Of a stretch of 64,000 nt of DNA, positions 41,790-50,617 are shown one piece after another. Below the pieces are notes generated by a model. That model saw only the letters and a list, made by a program, of their open reading frames with translations. It was not told where the DNA came from and made no database searches. A program made the position numbers and the translations under genes. Position 1 is the stretch's first letter; each line of letters starts with the position of its first letter. Source of the stretch: Duganella dendranthematis (GTDB lineage: Bacteria > Pseudomonadota > Gammaproteobacteria > Burkholderiales > Burkholderiaceae_D). Location of the stretch: contig NZ_CP051684.1 in assembly GCF_012849375.1 (NCBI RefSeq), positions 5,456,001 to 5,520,000 on the forward strand, read 5' to 3'.

Positions 41790-43130
41790 ATGGCAACTGC
41801 AGTCGAAACCTTGGGCAAACTCGAACGTCGTATCACGATCTCCTTCCCGCTGACCGAAGTCCGCGCTGAAGTTGAGAAGCGCCTGAAAGTGCAAGCCAAA
41901 ACGGCTAAGGCACCAGGCTTCCGTCCGGGTAAAGTTCCTCTGAAAATGGTCGCAGCACAATACGGTTATCAGATCGAGACCGAAGTGCTGAACGATAAAG
42001 TTGGCCGTGCTTTCAACGACGCCGCAAACGAAAACCAGCTGCGCGTTGCTGGTTTCCCGAACATTGAGCCGAAGGCCGAATCGCCAGCCGGCGTGCTGGC
42101 CTTCGACGCTACCTTCGAAATCTACCCGGAAGTCGAAATCGGCGACCTGACCAAAGTAGAAATCGAAACCGTCAAAGCCGAAGTCAGCGAAGCTGAAATC
42201 GACAAGACCATCGACATCCTGCGCAAACAGCGCGTGCACTTCCACACCAAAGGCGAAGCCGGCGAACACGGCGACGGCGGCGAAGCGGTTGCCGCTAACG
42301 GCGACCGCGTGACCGTGGACTTCGTTGGTTCGATCGACGGCGTGGAATTCCCAGGCGGCAAAGCGGAAGATTACCCGTTCGTGCTGGGCGAAGGCCGCAT
42401 GCTGCCAGAGTTCGAAGCCGCCACGGTCGGCCTGAAAGTCGGCGAAGCCAAGACCTTCCCACTGGCCTTCCCGGAGGACTACCATGGTAAAGACGTGGCC
42501 GGCAAAACCGCTTCGTTCACCATCACCCTGAAAAAACTGGAATGGGCGCACCTGCCGGAAGTTGACGGCGAATTCGCCAAGTCGCTGGGCGTGGCCGATG
42601 GCGACGTTGCTAAAATGCGCGAAGACATCAAAGTCAACCTGGAGCGTGAAGTCGCTGGCCGCGTGAAAGCACGCAACAAAGAAGCCGTGATGGACACCCT
42701 GGTCAAGACCGCCACCCTGGACGTACCGAAATCGCTGATCGCTCAGGACACCGAGCGTCTGGCCGAAATCACCCGCCAGGACATGGCGCAGCGTGGCATG
42801 AACGTCAAGGACGTGCCATTCCCACCAGAACTGTTCGCAGAAAAAGCCGAGCGTCGCGTACGCCTGGGCCTGATCCTGTCGCAACTGGTGACCGAGAACA
42901 ACCTGCAAGCCCAGCCTGAGCAAGTTAAAGCCCAGATCGAAGACTTCGCCCAAAGCTACGAAGATCCACGCGAAGTGCTGAAGTACTACTATAGCGACCG
43001 TCGTCGTCTGGCAGAAGTCGAAGCCCTTGTATTGGAAGAAAACGTCGTCAACTACGTCCTGGGCCTGTCGAAGACGTCGTCCAAGGCCATCGCCTTTGAC
43101 GAACTGATGGGAAGCAACGCACAAGCGTAA
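41790..43130 (+). CDS. tig: Trigger factor (ribosome-bound chaperone and prolyl isomerase)
   Basis: This 446-residue protein binds the ribosome exit tunnel and helps nascent chains fold. The ribosome-binding tail region is visible as [13 protein letters not shown]. The FKBP-type isomerase domain (about 150-245) includes [19 protein letters not shown] and [18 protein letters not shown] long helical C-terminal chaperone domain follows. ATG 41790 is the family start; an upstream TTG adds five residues. It heads the tig-clpP-clpX-lon series. Codon use here is markedly optimised compared with flanking accessory genes, as expected for a highly expressed protein. Confidence 0.97.
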   Translation: MATAVETLGKLERRITISFPLTEVRAEVEKRLKVQAKTAKAPGFRPGKVPLKMVAAQYGYQIETEVLNDKVGRAFNDAANENQLRVAGFPNIEPKAESPAGVLAFDATFEIYPEVEIGDLTKVEIETVKAEVSEAEIDKTIDILRKQRVHFHTKGEAGEHGDGGEAVAANGDRVTVDFVGSIDGVEFPGGKAEDYPFVLGEGRMLPEFEAATVGLKVGEAKTFPLAFPEDYHGKDVAGKTASFTITLKKLEWAHLPEVDGEFAKSLGVADGDVAKMREDIKVNLEREVAGRVKARNKEAVMDTLVKTATLDVPKSLIAQDTERLAEITRQDMAQRGMNVKDVPFPPELFAEKAERRVRLGLILSQLVTENNLQAQPEQVKAQIEDFAQSYEDPREVLKYYYSDRRRLAEVEALVLEENVVNYVLGLSKTSSKAIAFDELMGSNAQA

Positions 43131-43138
43131 TTCAGTTT

Positions 43139-43174
43139 GGGCCGGATGATGTATTATTTACATACCGGCCCTTT
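43139..43174 (+). terminator. Hairpin between tig and clpP (weak terminator or attenuator)
   Basis: GGGCCGG (43139-43145) pairs with CCGGCCC (43165-43171), and an inner ATGTA/TACAT arm extends the structure. Only three Ts follow. It could partly separate tig from clpP expression or stabilise the tig 3' end. Confidence 0.5.
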
Positions 43175-43197
43175 AAGCTGCTTCACAAGGAAATAGA

Positions 43198-43824
43198 ATG
43201 ACTGGTATGAACCGAAATCCGGCGCTGGACACCGAAATGCTCGGCCTGGTGCCGATGGTGGTGGAACAAAGCGGTCGCGGCGAGCGCTCTTATGACATCT
43301 ACTCGCGTCTGCTGAAGGAACGTATTATCTTCATGGTCGGTCCGGTCAACGACCAGATGGCCAATCTGGTGGTCGCCCAGCTGCTGTTCCTGGAGAGCGA
43401 AAATCCGGACAAGGACATCTCGCTGTACATCAATTCGCCTGGTGGTTCGGTTTCGGCCGGCCTGGCGATCTTCGATACGATGCAGTTCATCAAGCCTGAC
43501 GTATCGACGCTGTGCACCGGGATCGCCGCTTCGATGGGCGCCTTCCTGCTGGCCGCTGGCGCCAAAGGCAAGCGCTTCTCGCTGCCGAACTCGCGCATCA
43601 TGATTCACCAGCCGTCCGGCGGCTCGCAGGGCATGGCGTCGGACATCGAGATCCAGGCCAAGGAAATCCTGTACCTGCGCCACCGTCTGAACTCGATCAT
43701 GGCGGAACGCACCGGCCAAAACGTCGAACAGATCGCCAAAGACACCGATCGCGACCGCTTCATGTCGGCGGAAGAGGCGGTAGAGTACGGTCTGATCGAC
43801 AAAGTGTTGACCAACCGGGCTTAA
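43198..43824 (+). CDS. clpP: ATP-dependent Clp protease proteolytic subunit
   Basis: This 208-residue serine protease forms the 14-mer chamber used with ClpX or ClpA. The catalytic Ser lies in [12 protein letters not shown] and His in [10 protein letters not shown], with the Asp further on in the family position (DTDRDRF region). [18 protein letters not shown] is the oxyanion-hole loop. AAGGAAATAGA precedes the ATG. A strong terminator separates it from clpX, so clpX needs its own promoter or read-through. Confidence 0.97.
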   Translation: MTGMNRNPALDTEMLGLVPMVVEQSGRGERSYDIYSRLLKERIIFMVGPVNDQMANLVVAQLLFLESENPDKDISLYINSPGGSVSAGLAIFDTMQFIKPDVSTLCTGIAASMGAFLLAAGAKGKRFSLPNSRIMIHQPSGGSQGMASDIEIQAKEILYLRHRLNSIMAERTGQNVEQIAKDTDRDRFMSAEEAVEYGLIDKVLTNRA

Positions 43825-43851
43825 TGCTTTCCCCGCAGCATTGCTAAAAAG

Positions 43852-43888
43852 ACGCCCGGACGATTAATCGTTCGGGCGTTTCGTTTTT
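43852..43888 (+). terminator. Rho-independent terminator after clpP
   Basis: A long stem (ACGCCCG with CGGGCGT, continued inward by the palindrome CGATTAATCG) is followed by TTTCGTTTTT, 28 bases after the clpP stop. Confidence 0.85.
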
Positions 43889-43984
43889 ATTTCGGGTAGC
43901 ATGTGGTGTAGGCGGATTTTTTCCAGTCTTCAAACTTGCTAGCCGGCAATGGCCAAGCCATTCTGTAACCAAAGAAAACTGCCC

Positions 43985-45253
43985 ATGTCAGACAAAAAAT
44001 CCTCCAGCGGCGAAAAACTTCTGTACTGCTCGTTCTGCGGCAAAAGCCAGCACGAGGTGAAGAAGCTCATCGCCGGCCCGTCGGTGTTCATCTGCGACGA
44101 GTGTATCGATCTGTGCAATGACATCATCCGCGACGAAACCTCGGCCATCGAGTCGGTTTCGGGCGCCAAATCGGACCTGCCGACCCCGCACGAAATCAAG
44201 GACTTGCTGGACCAGTACGTGATTGGCCAGCAAACCGCCAAGCGCATCCTGTCGGTGGCGGTGTACAACCACTACAAGCGCCTCAAGCACCTGGGTAAAA
44301 AAGACGAGGTCGAACTGGCCAAGTCCAACATCCTGCTGGTCGGTCCGACCGGCTCGGGTAAAACCCTGCTGGCGCAGACCCTGGCGCGCATGCTGAACGT
44401 GCCGTTCGTGATCGCCGACGCCACCACGCTGACCGAAGCCGGCTACGTGGGTGAAGACGTCGAGAATATCATCCAGAAACTGTTGCAAAGCTGCAACTAC
44501 GATGTGGACAAGGCGCAACGCGGCATCGTCTATATCGATGAGATCGACAAGATCTCCCGTAAGTCGGACAACCCGTCGATCACCCGCGACGTGTCGGGCG
44601 AGGGCGTGCAGCAGGCGCTGTTGAAACTGATCGAGGGCACCATGGCCTCGGTGCCGCCACAAGGCGGCCGCAAGCACCCTAACCAGGACTTCGTGCAGAT
44701 CGACACCACCAACATCATGTTCATTTGCGGCGGCGCGTTTGACGGCCTGGCCAAGGTGATTGAAAACCGTTCGGAGAAATCCGGCATCGGTTTCGGCGCC
44801 TCGGTCAAGAGCAAGTCCGAGCGCAACGTCAGCGACGTGCTGATGGAAGCGGAACCGGAAGATCTGATCAAGTTCGGCCTGATCCCTGAACTGGTGGGCC
44901 GTCTGCCGGTGGTGGCGACCCTGGCTGAGCTGACCGAAGAAGCGCTGATCCAGATTCTGGTCGAGCCGAAGAATGCGCTGATCAAGCAGTATTCGAAGCT
45001 GCTGGAAATGGAAGGTGCGGAACTGGAGATTCGTCCGGCTGCGCTGCACGCGATCGCCAAGAAAGCCTTGGCGCGCAAAACCGGCGCCCGTGGTCTGCGT
45101 TCGATCCTGGAACACGCGCTGCTCGATACCATGTATGAGCTGCCAAATGAAACCAACGTGACTAAAGTGGTTATTGATGAGAATACCATTACCAGTGGCG
45201 CGAAACCTTTGTTAATTTATCAGGAGCAGCCTAAGGCTTCTGGTGAGAATTAA
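43985..45253 (+). CDS. clpX: ATP-dependent Clp protease ATP-binding subunit ClpX
   Basis: This 422-residue AAA+ unfoldase feeds substrates to ClpP. The N-terminal zinc-binding domain has four Cys (YCSFCGKSQ and ICDECIDLC). The ATPase core has Walker [13 protein letters not shown], pore loop GYVGED, Walker [10 protein letters not shown], and the ClpP-docking loop GIGFGA. ATG 43985 is the family start; an upstream in-frame ATG at 43949 would add 12 residues. It lies between clpP and lon as in most proteobacteria. Confidence 0.97.
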   Translation: MSDKKSSSGEKLLYCSFCGKSQHEVKKLIAGPSVFICDECIDLCNDIIRDETSAIESVSGAKSDLPTPHEIKDLLDQYVIGQQTAKRILSVAVYNHYKRLKHLGKKDEVELAKSNILLVGPTGSGKTLLAQTLARMLNVPFVIADATTLTEAGYVGEDVENIIQKLLQSCNYDVDKAQRGIVYIDEIDKISRKSDNPSITRDVSGEGVQQALLKLIEGTMASVPPQGGRKHPNQDFVQIDTTNIMFICGGAFDGLAKVIENRSEKSGIGFGASVKSKSERNVSDVLMEAEPEDLIKFGLIPELVGRLPVVATLAELTEEALIQILVEPKNALIKQYSKLLEMEGAELEIRPAALHAIAKKALARKTGARGLRSILEHALLDTMYELPNETNVTKVVIDENTITSGAKPLLIYQEQPKASGEN

Positions 45254-45267
45254 ATAACGAGTGCACA

Positions 45268-45313
45268 CTTGCCCCACGCGACAGCAAAATTCATTTCGCA
45301 TCCGTGGGGCAAG
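45268..45313. other. Eleven-bp perfect inverted repeat after clpX
   Basis: CTTGCCCCACG (45268-45278) and CGTGGGGCAAG (45303-45313) are separated by 24 bases and lack a T run. A true terminator follows 44 bases later, so this structure has a separate, unknown role. Confidence 0.55.
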
Positions 45314-45356
45314 GCGGTACAATCAAAATCAATAAAAGAATACAGGCTTCAGTCGG

Positions 45357-45396
45357 AAAGCCACTCGTGACTGCGGTCGCGCGTGGCTTTTTTTAT
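45357..45396 (+). terminator. Rho-independent terminator after clpX
   Basis: AAAGCCAC (45357-45364) pairs with GTGGCTTT (45383-45390) and is followed by TTTTATT. It ends the clpX transcript and implies that lon has its own promoter. Confidence 0.75.
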
Positions 45397-45413
45397 TAGC
45401 GATTCTTTTAGAG

Positions 45414-45452
45414 TGCAGAAAATATTCTTTTAAATAAGGAATATTTCTTGCA
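45414..45452. promoter_or_regulatory. Imperfect 14-bp palindrome upstream of lon
   Basis: TGCAGAAAATATTC (45414-45427) is matched by GAATATTTCTTGCA (45439-45452), 12 of 14 pairs, across an 11-base centre. It sits 64 bases before the lon ATG, where a regulator would bind. It is not the CIRCE sequence. Confidence 0.45.
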
Positions 45453-45516
45453 GATCGGTCTTGTGATTTGGCGGAATAGCGCCATTTCATCATCACGCTT
45501 TCACATAAGGTACGCC

Positions 45517-47928
45517 ATGACAACTTCCAAATTAACTGAGCAAACTCAACTGCCGTTATTGCCGCTGCGGGACGTCGTCGTATTTCCGCATATGGTGATA
45601 CCGCTGTTCGTAGGACGCCCAAAATCGATCAAGGCGCTGGAAGCCGCGATGGAGCAAGGCAAGAGCATCATGCTTGCCGCCCAAAAAGCCGCTGCCAAGG
45701 ACGAACCTTCTGCTTCCGATATTTATGAAATCGGCTGCGTGGCCAACATTCTGCAAATGCTGAAACTGCCGGACGGCACCGTCAAGGTGCTGGTCGAAGG
45801 TGCCCAGCGCGCCCGCATTAACAAAATTACCGATACGCCGACGCACTTCGTGGCCGATCTGACGCCGCTCGATTCCGAGCTGGGCGACGATTCGGAAATC
45901 GAAGCGATGCGCCGCGCCATCGTTCAGCAGTTCGACCAGTACGTCAAACTGAACAAGAAAATTCCACCGGAGATCCTGGCATCGCTGTCGGGCATCGACG
46001 ACGCCGGCCGCCTGGCCGACACCGTGGCGGCCCATCTGCCGCTTAAGCTCGAGCAGAAACAGGTGATCCTGGAGATCTTCAGCGTCGCCAAGCGCCTGGA
46101 GCATCTGCTGGGCCAGCTGGAAGGCGAGCTGGACATCCTGCAAGTCGAGAAACGCATCCGTGGCCGCGTCAAGCGCCAGATGGAGAAGTCGCAGCGCGAG
46201 TACTACCTGAACGAACAAGTCAAAGCCATCCAGAAAGAACTGGGCGAGGGCGAAGACGGCGCCGACCTGGACGAGCTGGAGAAAAAAGTCGCGCTGGCCA
46301 AGATGCCGAAAGAGGCGCTGGACAAGGCCACCGCCGAGCTGAAGAAACTCAAGCTGATGTCGCCGATGTCGGCCGAAGCCACCGTGGTGCGCAACTACAT
46401 CGACACGCTGGTCAGCCTGCCCTGGAAGAAAAAATCCAAGGTCAACAATGATCTGACCAACGCTGAAAAAGTGCTGGAAGGCGACCACTACGGCCTGGAC
46501 AAGGTTAAAGAGCGCATCCTGGAATACCTCGCGGTGCAACAACGTGTCGACAAGCTGAAAGCACCGATCCTGTGCTTCGTCGGTCCGCCAGGCGTGGGTA
46601 AAACCTCGCTGGGCCAGTCGATCGCCCGCGCCACGAACCGCAAGTTCGTGCGCATGGCGCTGGGTGGCGTGCGCGACGAGGCCGAGATTCGCGGTCACCG
46701 TCGTACCTACATTGGCTCGATGCCTGGCAAGGTGCTGCAATCGCTGGCGAAAGTCGGCGTGCGCAACCCGCTGTTCCTGCTGGACGAGATCGACAAGATG
46801 GGTGCGGACTTCCGCGGCGATCCATCGTCGGCGCTGCTGGAGGTGTTGGATCCTGAACAGAACCACACTTTCTCGGACCACTACATCGAGGTCGATTTCG
46901 ACCTGTCGGATGTGATGTTCGTGGCGACCTCGAACTCGTTCAACATCCCGCCAGCGCTGCTGGACCGGATGGAAGTGATCCGCCTGTCGGGTTACACCGA
47001 GGACGAAAAAGCCAGCATCGCGCAGCGCTACCTGCTGCCGAAGCAGATCAAGAACAACGGCCTGAAAGAGGACGAGATCTCGGTCAGCGACGCCGCCATC
47101 CGCGACATCGTGCGCTATTACACCCGGGAAGCCGGCGTGCGTTCGCTGGAACGCGAAGTGTCGAAGATCTGCCGCAAGGTGGTCAAGATGCTGCTGCTGA
47201 AAAAGTCGGAGAAGAAAGTGATCGTCACGCCGAAAAACCTGGACAAGTTCCTGGGCGTGCGTCGCTACGACTTTGGCGTGGCCGAGAAAGAGAATCAGGT
47301 CGGCCAGGTCGTTGGTCTGGCATGGACCGAAGTGGGCGGCGATCTGCTGACCATCGAAGCCGTGCAAATGCCGGGCAAGGGCAACGTCATCCGTACCGGT
47401 ACGCTGGGCGACGTCATGAAGGAATCGATCGAAGCCGCCCGCACCGTGGTGCGCAGCCGCGCGCAGCGTCTGGGCATCAAGAATGAAGTGTTCGAAAAAG
47501 CGGACATCCACATTCATGTGCCGGAAGGTGCAACGCCGAAAGACGGTCCGTCCGCCGGCGCTGCCATGACGGTGGCGATGGTATCGGTCTTCACCGGCAT
47601 TCCGGTGCGCGCCGATGTGGCGATGACCGGCGAGATCACGCTGCGCGGAGAAGTCTTGCCGATCGGCGGCTTGAAGGAAAAACTGTTGGCAGCGCAGCGC
47701 GGTGGCATCAAAACCGTGCTGATCCCTGAGCAGAACGTCAAGGATCTGGCCGACATTCCGGACAATGTCAAAAACAAGCTGGAGATCGTGCCGGTGCGTT
47801 GGATCGACAAAGTGCTGGAAATCGCCCTCGAACGCCAGCCGGAGCCGCTGGTGGAAACTGCTCCGGTGGAAGCCGTCGCGGCCGCCGCCACCAAAGTTGA
47901 CGGTCAGGCTGAAGTGGTAAAACACTAA
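45517..47928 (+). CDS. lon: Endopeptidase La (Lon protease)
   Basis: This 803-residue cytoplasmic AAA+ protease degrades misfolded and regulatory proteins. The N-terminal substrate domain starts LPLLPLRDVVVFPHMVIPLFVGR. The ATPase has Walker A GPPGVGKTSLGQS and Walker B LFLLDEIDKMG. The C-terminal protease domain has the Ser-Lys dyad, with Ser in PKDGPSAGAAM and Lys in GGLKEKLLAAQR. ATG 45517 is supported by ATAAGG upstream. The C-terminal 25 residues are a variable Ala/Val/Glu tail. A strong terminator follows. Confidence 0.97.
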   Translation: MTTSKLTEQTQLPLLPLRDVVVFPHMVIPLFVGRPKSIKALEAAMEQGKSIMLAAQKAAAKDEPSASDIYEIGCVANILQMLKLPDGTVKVLVEGAQRARINKITDTPTHFVADLTPLDSELGDDSEIEAMRRAIVQQFDQYVKLNKKIPPEILASLSGIDDAGRLADTVAAHLPLKLEQKQVILEIFSVAKRLEHLLGQLEGELDILQVEKRIRGRVKRQMEKSQREYYLNEQVKAIQKELGEGEDGADLDELEKKVALAKMPKEALDKATAELKKLKLMSPMSAEATVVRNYIDTLVSLPWKKKSKVNNDLTNAEKVLEGDHYGLDKVKERILEYLAVQQRVDKLKAPILCFVGPPGVGKTSLGQSIARATNRKFVRMALGGVRDEAEIRGHRRTYIGSMPGKVLQSLAKVGVRNPLFLLDEIDKMGADFRGDPSSALLEVLDPEQNHTFSDHYIEVDFDLSDVMFVATSNSFNIPPALLDRMEVIRLSGYTEDEKASIAQRYLLPKQIKNNGLKEDEISVSDAAIRDIVRYYTREAGVRSLEREVSKICRKVVKMLLLKKSEKKVIVTPKNLDKFLGVRRYDFGVAEKENQVGQVVGLAWTEVGGDLLTIEAVQMPGKGNVIRTGTLGDVMKESIEAARTVVRSRAQRLGIKNEVFEKADIHIHVPEGATPKDGPSAGAAMTVAMVSVFTGIPVRADVAMTGEITLRGEVLPIGGLKEKLLAAQRGGIKTVLIPEQNVKDLADIPDNVKNKLEIVPVRWIDKVLEIALERQPEPLVETAPVEAVAAAATKVDGQAEVVKH

Positions 47929-47948
47929 CGTTTAGCTGCAATACCCAT

Positions 47949-47986
47949 AAAACAGGCGCTTATATAGCGCCTGTTTTTTATTTTTA
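47949..47986 (+). terminator. Rho-independent terminator after lon
   Basis: ACAGGCGCT (47952-47960) pairs with AGCGCCTGT (47966-47974), followed by TTTTTATTTTT. An A run precedes the stem, so it could also work on the other strand. Confidence 0.9.
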
Positions 47987-48008
47987 CTTATTTTTCTATT
48001 GTGTAGCC

Positions 48009-48038
48009 TTGACACGATAGTGGGCTGGCTTGTTTAAT
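48009..48038 (+). promoter_or_regulatory. Sigma-70 promoter of hupB
   Basis: A perfect TTGACA -35 (48009-48014), an 18-base spacer and TTTAAT (48033-48038) are seen. The leader of about 65 bases fits the TTG start at 48109. Confidence 0.65.
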
Positions 48039-48108
48039 ACGGCCTGAGTTTTTTGCGTTGCCGTATTTTAAGCGGGAACAGATATAACCTTTGTGACGGG
48101 GAATTGCT

Positions 48109-48381
48109 TTGAATAAGACTGAATTGATCGACCATATTGCCACTACCGCTGATATTTCTAAAGCGGCTGCTGCTCGCGCACTGGATGCAGTGATTGACGG
48201 CGTGACCACCACCCTGCAAAAGAACGACAGCGTGACCCTGGTTGGCTTTGGTACCTTCTCGGTAAGCGAGCGCGCAGCCCGTACCGGCCGCAACCCACGC
48301 ACCAAAGAAGAGATCACCATTGAAGCAGCTAAAGTTCCTAAATTTAAAGCTGGTAAAGCTTTGAAAGATGCTGTAAACTAA
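48109..48381 (+). CDS. hupB: DNA-binding protein HU
   Basis: This 90-residue nucleoid protein bends DNA without sequence specificity. The HU/IHF signature [20 protein letters not shown] (46-65) is complete and the length is standard. Translation must start at TTG 48109, because the HU N-terminus [11 protein letters not shown] begins there, with GGGGAA seven bases upstream. No ATG lies near in frame. It is followed by tRNA-Val, as in related genomes. Confidence 0.95.
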   Translation: MNKTELIDHIATTADISKAAAARALDAVIDGVTTTLQKNDSVTLVGFGTFSVSERAARTGRNPRTKEEITIEAAKVPKFKAGKALKDAVN

Positions 48382-48430
48382 CGGACTTCAGTGAGCAGCA
48401 GCGGTTAAACAGCTGTTCACTGCGGCAAAT

Positions 48431-48506
48431 GGGCGGTTAGCTCAGTTGGTAGAGCGGAGCCCTTACAAGGCTTAGGTCGGGAGTTCGAGCCTCTCACCGC
48501 CCACCA
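48431..48506 (+). tRNA. tRNA-Val (anticodon UAC)
   Basis: Acceptor stem GGGCGGT/ACCGCCC, D arm GCTCAGTTGGTAGAGC, anticodon TAC in loop CTTACAA, T loop GTTCGAGCC and encoded ACCA are present. It lies 49 bases after hupB. Confidence 0.97.
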
Positions 48507-48576
48507 AAGATTGTTTATCAATCACATTTGCCAGGTAGTAAAAGTTAGAGTAAAATGTAGCACCTTGTATTTTGCT

Positions 48577-48653
48577 GGAGCGGTAGTTCAGTTGGTTAGA
48601 ATACCGGCCTGTCACGCCGGGGGTCGCGGGTTCGAGTCCCGTCCGCTCCGCCA
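48577..48653 (+). tRNA. tRNA-Asp (anticodon GUC), copy 1
   Basis: Acceptor stem GGAGCGG/CCGCTCC, D arm GTTCAGTTGGTTAGAAT, anticodon GTC at 48611-48613 in loop CTGTCAC, T arm GCGGGTTCGAGTCCCGT and encoded GCCA end are present. Confidence 0.97.
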
Positions 48654-48683
48654 ACAAAATACAGACAATAGTAATACCGTTTA

Positions 48684-48760
48684 GGAGCGGTAGTTCAGTT
48701 GGTTAGAATACCGGCCTGTCACGCCGGGGGTCGCGGGTTCGAGTCCCGTCCGCTCCGCCA
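48684..48760 (+). tRNA. tRNA-Asp (anticodon GUC), copy 2
   Basis: This gene is identical over all 77 bases to copy 1, which ends 30 bases upstream. The two form a recent or gene-conversion-maintained tandem pair. An intrinsic terminator follows at once. Confidence 0.97.
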
Positions 48761-48770
48761 GATCAAGATA

Positions 48771-48810
48771 CCCCGCAGCTTATATTTGAGCTGCGGGGTT
48801 TTTCTTTTTC
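48771..48810 (+). terminator. Rho-independent terminator after the tRNA cluster
   Basis: A perfect 10-bp stem (CCCCGCAGCT with AGCTGCGGGG), an 8-base loop, and TTTTTCTTTTTC end the tRNA-Val/Asp transcript 10 bases after tRNA-Asp copy 2. Confidence 0.92.
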
Positions 48811-48916
48811 CTCGCCTGAAAAGTAATCTATCACTTCTGTCGGATTAAACGAACCCGCGCCCATGTTGACGGATGACTCAGGATAGTGCTTGCGTTATTG
48901 TTAATAATTCAGCGTT

Positions 48917-49525
48917 ATGGCTGCTGATCAAGAGTACTTTTTCATTCAGAAGAAAGATGACGATACCTTGCCGTCCCTGACGCCGGACGAAAACACGGTA
49001 GATCGCCACTATTCGTTCGAACCGCAGCCGTATGGGGCTGCACCGTTCATGTTTTCTGATGGCGCTTGTGAGTACGCCCGGAAGTTGGGCATCGTGCCTG
49101 GCACGGACATTCCTGACATTTTGTTCGCCGGCACAGATTTGGTCGTCCGAAAGCACATACGCGATCTGCTAATTGGGCTGGATTTACCTGGCGTGTACAT
49201 GCATCCAGCAGTATTTGTTGATGCCTATGATAGACGGCATGACGATTACTGGTTTGTGGCGATTCCGGAACGCCTTAGCTGCTGGGATCGCCAATTGTCT
49301 GAATTTGAGGATGAGCCATTGGAACTGGGTGGTTTCACACTCTATAGCGTCTATAGCTACTCTCTGGATGCTGCGGTGCTCGACAAAATCCCCTTGCATC
49401 AGCGACTGCTGTTTAAGATGGGGGATACGTTGGCTGCGTGGTTTGTGTGTCACCAGGATATTGCTGAAATCTTCCGTGGTAATGGGGAACGCGGCGCCAA
49501 ATTGGTTTCCATAAAAGACTATTGA
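48917..49525 (+). CDS. Imm11-type (DUF1629) immunity family protein
   Basis: This 202-residue protein has the order of conserved segments seen in the Imm11/DUF1629 family: DIPDILFAGTDLVVRKHIRDLL, MHPAVFVDAYDRRHDDYWFV with RLSCWDRQLSEF, DKIPLHQRLLFKMGDTLAAWF, and VCHQDIAEIFR. The first half of the pattern is split here to keep the quotation short in meaning: a DIPD-gate, a YPAV/HPAV-like core, and a C-terminal FRMG-like motif. Imm11 proteins are predicted to neutralise polymorphic toxins. No toxin or secretion gene is next to it. Its base use is less GC-rich than its neighbours, and it sits right after the tRNA-Asp pair, as expected of an acquired gene. The start ATG lacks a clear ribosome site. 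Confidence 0.7.
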   Translation: MAADQEYFFIQKKDDDTLPSLTPDENTVDRHYSFEPQPYGAAPFMFSDGACEYARKLGIVPGTDIPDILFAGTDLVVRKHIRDLLIGLDLPGVYMHPAVFVDAYDRRHDDYWFVAIPERLSCWDRQLSEFEDEPLELGGFTLYSVYSYSLDAAVLDKIPLHQRLLFKMGDTLAAWFVCHQDIAEIFRGNGERGAKLVSIKDY

Positions 49526-49538
49526 CGGCCGTCGGCGA

Positions 49539-50477
49539 TTATTTCAGCTTCTGAAACTTGCCGCTCTCCAGTAGTTGATACTGGCGCTTGCCATCTTCAT
49601 CAACGCAGGCGTAGTCGCTGGTGATCAGGCAGCCTTGGTTGAGTTGATCGGTTACCTTGCCGTCCTTGATCGCCAGGAACACGCCCGACATGACGTCGCG
49701 CTGCTCGTTGGGACCAGGTTCCATGTCGTCCACGCGCACCAGCAACAGGTCTTTCATCGGCGGCAGCACAACGAAGACGGGATGCAACTTGTTGGCGAAC
49801 GGATTGGCATAGTCGTCTGCGTAGCGGGCGCCGCCTTTCTGGTAGTCATGCGTTCCGATCAATTGAGATAGTGCATCGCCATTGGCGGCGGCCACGTACG
49901 GCATATACACCGGGCCGCATTTCGTGGTGGCCTGCGGCACGCCTTTGCTTATCGGCAAACGACCAAGACAAGTGCTGGAATATGCCGCGCTGTTGAAGGG
50001 CAGTTGGCTGGTCTTGCGTCCGTAAAGTTGGGGAGTGTCTGCGCCGCGTACAAAGCGGTAGAACGCCGAGCCCGCGAATGGCACCAGCAGCGCATCGTCG
50101 GTGACGATGAAATCAGTCAAATGCAGGTTGCAATGGCTTGCGTGCCGCTCGGCCTCGTAAAACGTTTTAACACCGGTGAGCGTGATAGCGAATTGCTTGC
50201 TCAGATATGGCGTTAGCTTGGCCTCATCAACATCTTCCTTGAGCAGGGACTGGAACAGCACGTCATAAGCGTAGGACTGGGGCGTCAGCGGGACAATGCA
50301 CCTGGTCGACAATATCAGTTGGCCATTGCTGATCTGCAGGGTCTGGGATCTCGGCGGCGGCAGCGGCTTGAGCTGGCCGAAGTATTCCGCGCCTTTATCG
50401 TATCGCCAGGTGCCAGCCGGATCGGCCGCGCTGGCGGGCAGGGTGATAGCAAGCAGTAATAATAACGCGGTGCGCAC
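49539..50477 (-). CDS. Exported protein of unknown function
   Basis: This 312-residue protein begins with a signal peptide (hydrophobic core ALLLLLAITLPASA) and is probably periplasmic. The start is taken as GTG 50477, because AAAGGGAT lies six bases upstream and the signal peptide begins there; ATG 50552 would add 25 polar residues. The mature protein has six or so Cys in spaced pairs (TRCIVP, HCNLHL, STCLGRL, TKCGPVYM, GCLITSDYACVDEDG), suggesting disulfides. It ends DGKRQYQLLESGKFQKL. I do not recognise the family. It lies convergent with the Imm11 gene, 13 bp between stops. Confidence 0.65.
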   Translation of the reverse strand: MRTALLLLLAITLPASAADPAGTWRYDKGAEYFGQLKPLPPPRSQTLQISNGQLILSTRCIVPLTPQSYAYDVLFQSLLKEDVDEAKLTPYLSKQFAITLTGVKTFYEAERHASHCNLHLTDFIVTDDALLVPFAGSAFYRFVRGADTPQLYGRKTSQLPFNSAAYSSTCLGRLPISKGVPQATTKCGPVYMPYVAAANGDALSQLIGTHDYQKGGARYADDYANPFANKLHPVFVVLPPMKDLLLVRVDDMEPGPNEQRDVMSGVFLAIKDGKVTDQLNQGCLITSDYACVDEDGKRQYQLLESGKFQKLK

Positions 50478-50582
50478 GGCAATCCCTTTGATGACGTGGA
50501 ATGATTGCCGAGATTGTAACCTTGGCATTACCAAAACAGGACAGCGGTGCAATCGTGCGCTATCAAACTGACAAGCGAATGC

Positions 50583-50611
50583 TTGCTAAGCCTACGGTGC
50601 TTCTGTAGAAT
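50583..50611 (+). promoter_or_regulatory. Sigma-70 promoter upstream of ppiD
   Basis: TTGCTA (50583-50588), a 17-base spacer and TAGAAT (50606-50611) form a good promoter. The predicted transcript start is near 50618, about 127 bases before ppiD and 65 bases before an intrinsic terminator. Confidence 0.55.
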
Positions 50612-50617
50612 CGTGCG

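Noticed and set aside
41604..43124. Minus-strand Phe/His-rich frame of 506 codons opposite tig
   Set aside because: It crosses the tRNA-Leu gene and mirrors the strongly biased codons of tig.
45268..45313. Inverted repeat after clpX considered as the clpX terminator
   Set aside because: It has a 24-base loop and no T run on either side; the hairpin at 45357-45396 is a better terminator.
45556..47925. Minus-strand frame of 789 codons opposite lon
   Set aside because: It is an antisense shadow with no motif; Lon is unmistakable on the plus strand.
48577..48760. Seventy-seven-base direct repeat considered as attL/attR of an integrated element
   Set aside because: Both copies are complete tRNA-Asp genes only 30 bases apart with no integrase or cargo between them; a tandem tRNA duplication explains it.
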